Source of the DNA: CAYQLK01 sp964426075
GTDB taxonomy: Bacteria > Patescibacteriota > Microgenomatia > CAYQLK01
Assembly (NCBI GenBank): GCA_964426075.1
Contig: CAYROP010000017.1
Coordinates: 1 to 21,501 of the forward strand
Length of the DNA stretch: 21,501 nt
Reading direction: 5' to 3'
The position numbers were made by a program, and so were the translations under genes. Below are positions 16,288-21,501 of the stretch, piece after piece. Position 1 is the stretch's first letter; the number at the start of each line of letters is the position of its first letter. The notes under the pieces are model-generated. The model did not search any database. It had not been told where the DNA came from and was given only the letters and a program-made list of their open reading frames with translations.

Positions 16288-17295
16288 ATGAAAGTTCAGA
16301 AGAGACTTAACCGCGTTCTTGCGGTTTTAGCAGTTGTACTGGTTTTGTGGTCAGCATGGGTTTTTTATGATAATCGAAGAGTAAATGAGACATTTAAAAA
16401 GCCGGTAGAAAGTGTTTGGACTTTTAGAAGTATTGATACTATGAAATACTCTAGAGATTTGGCTCGAGAGAAGTTAACTGATCAGGCATTTTTAAGTGAA
16501 ATTAATACTCAGGTTGCAAACATTGCAGCAACAGGAGCTAATTATATTGGGATAGCTACGCCGTATGATGAAGAGTTTGTTCCATTTTTGACTGCATGGG
16601 TGGAAGCTGCGAGAAAAAATAATCTTAAGGTTTGGTTTCGGGGAAATTGGTCAAGTTGGGAGGGTTGGTTTGGTTATCCTCATGAAATGACATTTGATGA
16701 ACATATTGCAAAATCCACTCAGTTTGTCGATGAACACAAGGACTTATTTCAAGATGGCGATAAGTTTTCTGCTTGTCCAGAGTGCGAGAATGGTATTCAG
16801 GGAGATCCGCGTCAAACAGGTAGAGTTGTGGAATATCGTGATTTTTTAATAAAAGAAACAAAAATTTTAGGTGATAAATTTAAATCTATGGGGTTGGATG
16901 TTGAAACAAATTTACTTTCGATGAATATGGATGTGGCTAAACTAATTATGGACAAGGATACAGCTCGGGCAGTAGGTGGTGTAATAACTATCGATCATTA
17001 TGTTGCAGACCCAGAAGATTTGGCTAACGACGCCAAAGAATTGGCTATGCAAACTGAATCAGTAATTGTTTATGGTGAGTTTGGAGCTCCAATACCAGAT
17101 ATTACAGGAGAAATGACTGAAAAAGAACAATCTGTATGGTTGGAAAAAGCTTTGGCAAAAGCTAGTCTGACTCCAGAAATTGTTGGGATGAGTTACTGGG
17201 TTAATAAAGATGGATCAACCGAGCTGTGGGAGTTGGATAACACCCCAAAACAAGCCGTCGAAGTATTAACAAAATATTTTAAACTAAAAAAATAG
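16288..17295 (+). CDS. membrane-anchored glycoside hydrolase-like protein (TIM-barrel type)
   Basis: 335 residues from ATG 16288; an upstream in-frame ATG at 16255 lies inside the previous gene. An N-terminal hydrophobic segment (about 9-27) with basic residues before it is a signal anchor, so the domain faces outward. The rest has the alternating pattern of a (beta/alpha)8 hydrolase: YIGIATPYDEE, KVWFRGNWSSWEGW, CPECENG (E165 or E167 as possible acid/base), ITIDHYV, VIVYGEFG (E264 as likely nucleophile) and a closing MSYWVNKDGS. This order resembles GH5- or clan A-like enzymes, but the family was not identified. It may trim or release the polymer, as BcsZ or PelA hydrolases do in synthase-type systems. 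It ends with TAG, the only one seen here. Confidence 0.7.
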   Translation: MKVQKRLNRVLAVLAVVLVLWSAWVFYDNRRVNETFKKPVESVWTFRSIDTMKYSRDLAREKLTDQAFLSEINTQVANIAATGANYIGIATPYDEEFVPFLTAWVEAARKNNLKVWFRGNWSSWEGWFGYPHEMTFDEHIAKSTQFVDEHKDLFQDGDKFSACPECENGIQGDPRQTGRVVEYRDFLIKETKILGDKFKSMGLDVETNLLSMNMDVAKLIMDKDTARAVGGVITIDHYVADPEDLANDAKELAMQTESVIVYGEFGAPIPDITGEMTEKEQSVWLEKALAKASLTPEIVGMSYWVNKDGSTELWELDNTPKQAVEVLTKYFKLKK

Positions 17296-17300
17296 TTTTA

Positions 17301-17345
17301 AAGAAGGATTTTTCTTAATAAAAATATTAAGATAATAGGACTTTG
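17301..17345 (+). promoter_or_regulatory. inverted repeats and ribosome binding site before the FdtA-like gene
   Basis: A perfect 7-bp inverted repeat, CTTAATA-AAAA-TATTAAG, lies at 17314-17331. It overlaps a weaker AAGAA/TTCTT hairpin (17301-17316), so the two could not form together. AGGA at 17337-17340 lies 5 bases before ATG 17346 and is a modest Shine-Dalgarno. No clear promoter was seen in this 50-base gap. Confidence 0.4.
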
Positions 17346-17762
17346 ATGTCTGAAACTACTAAAACAAATCTTTCTTATTTAATTAACGTTCCTAAAATTA
17401 ACGACGAAGGTTTTTTGTGTTTTATCGAAGAAGATAATCACATTCCTTTTGAGATTAAGCGCATTTATTATATTTTTGATGTAATTAAAAATGCAGTTAG
17501 AGGTCGACATTCACACAAAGAAACTAAACAATTTTTATTTTGTCTTAAGGGTAATGTTACGGTGATTTTAGATAATGGTAAAGAAAAAGAAACGATTAAG
17601 TTAAACAAACCAGACCAAGGGCTATTTCTAGATTCAATGATGTGGCACGAAATGATAGATTTTGAAAAAGATACATTATTAATGGTGATAGCCTCGGATT
17701 TTTATAAAGAGGATGACTACATAAGGGATTATCAGCAATTTTTGAAAGAGGTAAGCAAATGA
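17346..17762 (+). CDS. fdtA: FdtA/WxcM-like sugar 3,4-ketoisomerase (cupin)
   Basis: 138 residues from ATG 17346, the usual size of FdtA and QdtA. The single-domain cupin carries the family motif RGRHSHK (52-58; H55 and H57), then QFLFCLKGNVTVILDNG and MMWHEM. These enzymes convert dTDP-4-keto-6-deoxyglucose to a dTDP-3-keto-6-deoxy sugar in the cytoplasm; FdtA gives the galacto and QdtA the gluco form, and the sequence alone does not tell which. The stop overlaps the start of the aminotransferase gene (ATGA), the same pairing as in known fdt and qdt loci. The symbol is given by family resemblance. Confidence 0.85.
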   Translation: MSETTKTNLSYLINVPKINDEGFLCFIEEDNHIPFEIKRIYYIFDVIKNAVRGRHSHKETKQFLFCLKGNVTVILDNGKEKETIKLNKPDQGLFLDSMMWHEMIDFEKDTLLMVIASDFYKEDDYIRDYQQFLKEVSK

Positions 17763-18853
17763 TTGTAATGAATGATTTTAAGAAAGAATATTCACTATTG
17801 GCGAAGGAAATAAATTTTGCAATTGATAGAGTGCTAGAAAGTGGGTGGTATATTTTAGGTAAAGAAGTTGAATCGTTTGAGTCTGAGTTTGCTGATTATA
17901 CTGGCTTAAGGTATTGCGTTGCTGTTGCTAATGGATTAGAAGCTTTGCAGATAGCACTCTTGGCACTAGATATTGGCAAAGGTGATGAAGTTATTACTGT
18001 TTCTAATACTGCTGTTGCTACTGTGCTCGCAATTACAAACATAGGCGCAAAACCTGTTTTTGTTGATGTGAATGATTTTTATCTAATGGACACAGGATTA
18101 GTAGAAGAAAAAATCACATCTAATACTAAAGCGATTATTCCTGTGCATTTATATGGACAGATGTGTGATATGACAAAGCTTAAGTTGTTAGCCAAAAAGT
18201 ATAACTTGAAAATTATTGAAGATTCTTGCCAAGCACACGGTGCAACACAAAGTAGTAAAAAAGCGGGTAGTTTTGGTAATTTGGGATGTTTTAGTTTTTA
18301 CCCGACTAAAAACCTTGGAGCATATGGCGATGGCGGTGCAATTGTCACAAATTCAAAAACTTTGGCAGAAAAATGTAAAATATTGAGGAATTATGGGCAA
18401 TCGAGTAGATATTTACATAAGGTTAGAGGATTAAATAGCAGGTTGGATGAAATTCAGGCATGCATATTAAGAGTTAAGTTAAAGCATTTAGATGTATTTA
18501 ATATTAAAAGAGAGATATTGGCGCAAATTTATTTTAAAAATTTGTCAAACGTTGATCAGATTAAGTTACCAGAAATATCTAGTAAAAATAATCATATATT
18601 TCATCTTTTTGTAATTCAAGCTAAAAACCGAGATAAGTTAATGATGTTTTTACAACAAAACAAGATCGAATCTTTGATTCACTACCCTATCCCAGTTCAC
18701 AAACAAGAAAGTTATAAAAAATTTAATCAACTAAAACTTAATAATACTGAATATTTTGCAAATCAACTGGTTTCTTTGCCTATTAATCCGTTTTTGACAA
18801 AAAGTGAGATTTATGATGTTTGTAAAAAAATTAAGGAATTTTACTCTTCTTAA
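17759..18853 (+). CDS. fdtB: FdtB-like PLP sugar aminotransferase (DegT/DnrJ/EryC1/StrS family)
   Basis: 364 residues, full length for the family. The PLP lysine is K184 in FYPTKNLGAYGDGGA, the cofactor aspartate D155 in EDSCQAHGA, and VANGLEAL (56-63) resembles the form seen in the FdtB/QdtB branch. With the ketoisomerase just before it, it would transaminate dTDP-3-keto-6-deoxyhexose, from glutamate, to dTDP-3-amino-3,6-dideoxyhexose (Fuc3N or Qui3N). A GAGG 7 bases before ATG 17759 lies inside fdtA, so expression is coupled. No FdtC/QdtC acetyltransferase and no rmlA or rmlB were found in the window; they may lie elsewhere. The C terminus ends normally, before a 132-base gap. Confidence 0.88.
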   Translation: MIVMNDFKKEYSLLAKEINFAIDRVLESGWYILGKEVESFESEFADYTGLRYCVAVANGLEALQIALLALDIGKGDEVITVSNTAVATVLAITNIGAKPVFVDVNDFYLMDTGLVEEKITSNTKAIIPVHLYGQMCDMTKLKLLAKKYNLKIIEDSCQAHGATQSSKKAGSFGNLGCFSFYPTKNLGAYGDGGAIVTNSKTLAEKCKILRNYGQSSRYLHKVRGLNSRLDEIQACILRVKLKHLDVFNIKREILAQIYFKNLSNVDQIKLPEISSKNNHIFHLFVIQAKNRDKLMMFLQQNKIESLIHYPIPVHKQESYKKFNQLKLNNTEYFANQLVSLPINPFLTKSEIYDVCKKIKEFYSS

Positions 18854-18985
18854 CTTGCTAAAACTCAGTTCCTTTGTCCTAATAACCCAATTTGGTTATA
18901 ATGAATAATCTAGCCTATAATTTGCTAGTTTTTTCAAGTAAAAATTGATTCTCTGCTCTAATTTTGTTAGTGCCCAAATAAGATT
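18854..18985 (+). promoter_or_regulatory. 132-base intergenic region with promoter-like and terminator-like signals
   Basis: TTGTCC (18874-18879) and a perfect TATAAT (18897-18902) are 17 bases apart, a plausible promoter for the GT-C copy 2 gene. A second TATAAT lies at 18916-18921 inside a small hairpin, CTAGC (18910-18914) with GCTAG (18924-18928), followed by six T at 18929-18934, so the same piece also looks like a weak terminator. The leader to ATG 18986 would be about 75 bases. Confidence 0.5.
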
Positions 18986-20521
18986 ATGAATCGTAACGAA
19001 AAACAAGTTTTTTGGTTAATTATATTGATATTTTCAATTATTTCCATTTTTAGTTTTGTGGTTTTTTATCTTAACGGATTGAATCTTGCGTATAACGATG
19101 CAAGGTCACATTTAGATATTGCAAGAAGAGTTGTTGATAATATTGAACCTGGGATTGCACAACTTGGTTCGGTTTGGTTGCCATTACCTCACGTTTTGAT
19201 GCTGCCTACAATTTGGAATAATTGGATGTGGCACTCAGGTATGTCTGGGGCAATTATTTCCATGATTTCTTATGTTGTTACCTGTGGAGTAATCTTTCTT
19301 TTTTTAAAGGAGTTAAACGTCAAAATTTTAGGGAGATTAGTTGGTGTTTTTTTGTTTGGACTGAATTTGAATATTCTTTATTTACAAACAACAGCAATGA
19401 CGGAGCTATTATTAATTACACTTATTACCACTGCTTCATATTTACTTATCAGATATATAAAATATGACAATTTAATTGATATATTGCTATGTGGTTTTGT
19501 TTCATTTCTTGCGACATTAACAAGATATGATGCTTGGTTTTTTGTATTTGTTGCATCAATAGTTTTGATTGTTGTGACGGTAAGACGGCATAGTTTGAAA
19601 AAGGCGCAAGGGGTTTTTTGGTTATATTCGACTTTGTCTTTGTTCGGGGTTTTGCTTTGGTTATTATGGAATCTGATTATTTTTAAAGACCCGTTTTATT
19701 TCGCATTTGGCCAATTTTCTGCACATTCACAACAGTTGATTTTAGACTCGGCGGGTGTTTTGAATAGTAAAGGAAATTTGATTGTTTCATCGAGTGTTTA
19801 TTCTAAGGCGGCGTTTTTTAATACGGGAATTTCGCTTGTTGTTTCACTGTTTGCTTTAGTTATTCTTTTTTTGGACAATCGATTTACAAAATTTTTAAGG
19901 ATTTCAATTTGTGTAGTTTTAATAACTCCGTATATTTTTAATATTGTTTCTTTATTTTTGGGACACTCTGTGATTTTTATAGCAGACGAAAAAATGTCTT
20001 GGTTTAATGTTAGATATGGGGTGATGATGGTTCCATCTACCGCAATACTAATAGCTTATATTTTTGATGTGGCAAACAAACAAAAGTTGTTAGTATTATC
20101 ATTAATTTTTTCGTTCTATATTATTTATAACTTTAAGTATCAACCAGTAACCATCGAAGATGGTGTGGTTGGATCAAGTAAAACTAATGCGGCTGAAATT
20201 TCTAATTGGCTGAAGAAGAATGTAAAAGATAATGATGGTTTGGTTTTGTCATCAGCAGCTTCCCATGATGGAATAATGTTTTCATCAGGTATGAATATGA
20301 ATAGATTTGTTCACGAAGGTACGGGTCAAAAATGGAGAACTTCATTACAAAATCCTGAAGAAAATGTTAAATGGATTATTGTAAGGACAAATGATGTTAA
20401 CGATTTAGTCTTCAGAGATATAAACAAATTTAGTTTAGAAAATAGTTATATAAAAATTTTAAATTTTCCCTTTGCAGATTTGTATGAGAGAAAAGATGTT
20501 GCTGGAGTAAGAACTGAATGA
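18986..20521 (+). CDS. GT-C type membrane glycosyltransferase-like protein, copy 2
   Basis: 511 residues, a paralogue of the protein at 14673-16283 along its whole length: helix at about 8-28, first outer loop AYNDARSHLDIARR (about 35-48) and PGIAQLGSVWLPLPH, then NLNILYLQTTAMTELLL, LTRYDAW, WFNVRYG and, in the soluble C-terminal part, SHDGIMFSSG and RTNDVND. The conserved outer loop suggests the same chemistry, transfer from a polyprenyl-phosphate sugar outside the cytoplasm, perhaps with a different sugar or acceptor. There is no Shine-Dalgarno at its ATG, unlike copy 1. Its stop overlaps the start of the GT2 gene (ATGA). Two similar proteins at one locus suggest gene duplication and divergence. 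Confidence 0.8.
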   Translation: MNRNEKQVFWLIILIFSIISIFSFVVFYLNGLNLAYNDARSHLDIARRVVDNIEPGIAQLGSVWLPLPHVLMLPTIWNNWMWHSGMSGAIISMISYVVTCGVIFLFLKELNVKILGRLVGVFLFGLNLNILYLQTTAMTELLLITLITTASYLLIRYIKYDNLIDILLCGFVSFLATLTRYDAWFFVFVASIVLIVVTVRRHSLKKAQGVFWLYSTLSLFGVLLWLLWNLIIFKDPFYFAFGQFSAHSQQLILDSAGVLNSKGNLIVSSSVYSKAAFFNTGISLVVSLFALVILFLDNRFTKFLRISICVVLITPYIFNIVSLFLGHSVIFIADEKMSWFNVRYGVMMVPSTAILIAYIFDVANKQKLLVLSLIFSFYIIYNFKYQPVTIEDGVVGSSKTNAAEISNWLKKNVKDNDGLVLSSAASHDGIMFSSGMNMNRFVHEGTGQKWRTSLQNPEENVKWIIVRTNDVNDLVFRDINKFSLENSYIKILNFPFADLYERKDVAGVRTE

Positions 20522-21501
20522 AAAAAATAGATAAAGCTGTTTTTGGTGAAAAAATTGTTCCTTATAAACTAGCAAAAGTTCACAAAGTTGGTCATGGATT
20601 TTACTACAAAGGCAAAGAGTTTGTACTTCACACACGTCTAAATGATAAAGATAGCGCCGTTTATAGAATTGTAAACAGTCAAAAATTGTTTATTTTTGTT
20701 TTAGTGTATTTGCTTATTTTTTTCTCGATTATAAGCCCAGTTAAAACGCTTGTTTTTGTTGTTGGTAGTTTAACCGTTTTATATTTTTCTGATCTTTTGT
20801 TTAATTTGTATTTGATTTTTCGTAGTTTGCTTGGAGAAAACCAAATAAATATTACTGATGAAGAATTGCTAAAAATAAATAATAAGGATTTACCAAAGTA
20901 CACAATATATTGCCCTTTATATAAAGAATGGAGTGTTTTACCTCAGTTTATTAAAGCGATTAGTGAATTAGATTATCCCAGTAACAAATTAGAGGTATTA
21001 TTATTGCTTGAAGAGGACGATGAAAAAACTATTACGGTTGCTAGAAAAACCAAGTTGCCGAAATATTTTAAAATTTTAATAGTTCCCCATTCTTATCCGA
21101 AAACAAAACCAAAAGCTCTAAATTATGGATTATTAAAAACCACTGGAGAGTATTGTGTTATTTATGATGCTGAGGATATTCCTGATAAAGATCAATTAAA
21201 AAAGGCATATTTAGCATTTCAAAAGGTAGGTAAAAAGGTTAAATGTATTCAAGCAAAACTTAATTTTTATAACCCTCATCAAAATATACTAACCAGGCTT
21301 TTTACTGCTGAATACTGCCTTTGGTTTGATTTGGTTTTAACTGGCTTGCAGACTGCGGGAGCGCCAATACCTCTAGGCGGAACAAGTAATCATTTTAGAA
21401 CCAAGGACATATTATTGTTAGATGGGTGGGATCCGTTTAATGTTACTGAAGATGCAGACTTGGGAATGAGAATTGCAAAACGAGGTTTTAAAACTGCTGT
21501 T
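20518..21501 (+). CDS. membrane GT2 glycosyltransferase, N-terminal 328 residues (cut by window edge)
   Basis: The frame is open to the last base. It parallels module 1 of the 5280-9350 fusion: a matching KEFVLHT region, two helices (about 55-100), LPKYTIYCPLYKE, LLLLEEDDE, PKTKPKALNYG, DAED (217-220), NPHQN, PLGGTSNHFR and WDPFNVTED (D312). The two catalytic regions are 92 residues apart in both proteins (D220 to D312, D228 to D320). The QxxRW motif would lie beyond the edge. This is the XagB/cellulose synthase-like GT2 type, with the active site in the cytoplasm and the chain probably passing through its own helices. Whether a flippase and GT4 follow in the same chain cannot be seen. The start ATG overlaps the upstream stop, with GGAG 10 bases before it. 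Confidence 0.9.
   Translation, partial: MKKIDKAVFGEKIVPYKLAKVHKVGHGFYYKGKEFVLHTRLNDKDSAVYRIVNSQKLFIFVLVYLLIFFSIISPVKTLVFVVGSLTVLYFSDLLFNLYLIFRSLLGENQINITDEELLKINNKDLPKYTIYCPLYKEWSVLPQFIKAISELDYPSNKLEVLLLLEEDDEKTITVARKTKLPKYFKILIVPHSYPKTKPKALNYGLLKTTGEYCVIYDAEDIPDKDQLKKAYLAFQKVGKKVKCIQAKLNFYNPHQNILTRLFTAEYCLWFDLVLTGLQTAGAPIPLGGTSNHFRTKDILLLDGWDPFNVTEDADLGMRIAKRGFKTAV

Noticed and set aside
1..21501. CRISPR array, transposon ends or tandem repeats
   Set aside because: No regularly spaced repeats, transposase or terminal inverted repeats were noticed in reading the sequence.

Overview
The window is AT-rich DNA carrying a long, almost entirely plus-strand locus for building and exporting a cell-surface glycan. 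Several traits fit a Candidate Phyla Radiation (Patescibacteria) bacterium, perhaps of the Microgenomates type: low GC, most genes lacking a Shine-Dalgarno sequence, one tRNA gene without an encoded CCA, tightly packed genes and very large fused glycosyltransferases. This placement is an inference; no marker gene here proves it. The standard bacterial code fits: TGA is used as a stop, but only in the three ATGA overlaps.

Layout. (1) 1-50 is the 3' end of a tRNA-Gly(UCC). (2) 115-2285 holds a duplicated-domain methyltransferase and a short-chain dehydrogenase, overlapping by 4 bases, behind a good sigma70-type promoter. (3) 2466-4976 holds a small membrane protein, a lipoprotein with a cytochrome b5-like domain and a polytopic membrane protein. 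(4) A tRNA-Arg(UCG) lies on the minus strand at 4987-5060. (5) From 5280 a probable long operon starts at a strong extended -10 promoter. Its first gene encodes 1356 residues joining a processive-type GT2, a Wzx-like flippase and a GT4. It is followed by a GT2, a NodB-type deacetylase, a shortened UDP-glucose/GDP-mannose dehydrogenase-like enzyme, a GT4, two polytopic GT-C-like proteins, a membrane-anchored glycoside-hydrolase-like protein, and an FdtA/FdtB-type pair that would make a 3-amino-3,6-dideoxyhexose nucleotide sugar. (6) After a 132-base gap with promoter-like elements, a second copy of the GT-C-like protein (18986-20521) overlaps the start of a second GT2 (20518 to the edge), a paralogue of the first module of the 1356-residue fusion.

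Together the genes cover nucleotide-sugar modification (FdtA, FdtB, the dehydrogenase), cytoplasmic chain assembly (GT2, GT4), membrane translocation (flippase module), transfer from lipid-linked sugars on the outer face (GT-C-like proteins), and trimming or deacetylation outside (NodB, glycoside hydrolase-like). Most genes are 0 to 14 bases apart or overlap, so they are probably co-transcribed. No mobile element, CRISPR array or phage gene was seen, and no gene-free stretch exceeds 300 bases.

The most unusual items are the GT2-flippase-GT4 fusion, the dehydrogenase lacking its C-terminal domain, the methyltransferase with a decayed duplicate domain, the repeated GT-C-like/GT2 parts, and dyad symmetries placed between the -35 and -10 boxes of two promoters.
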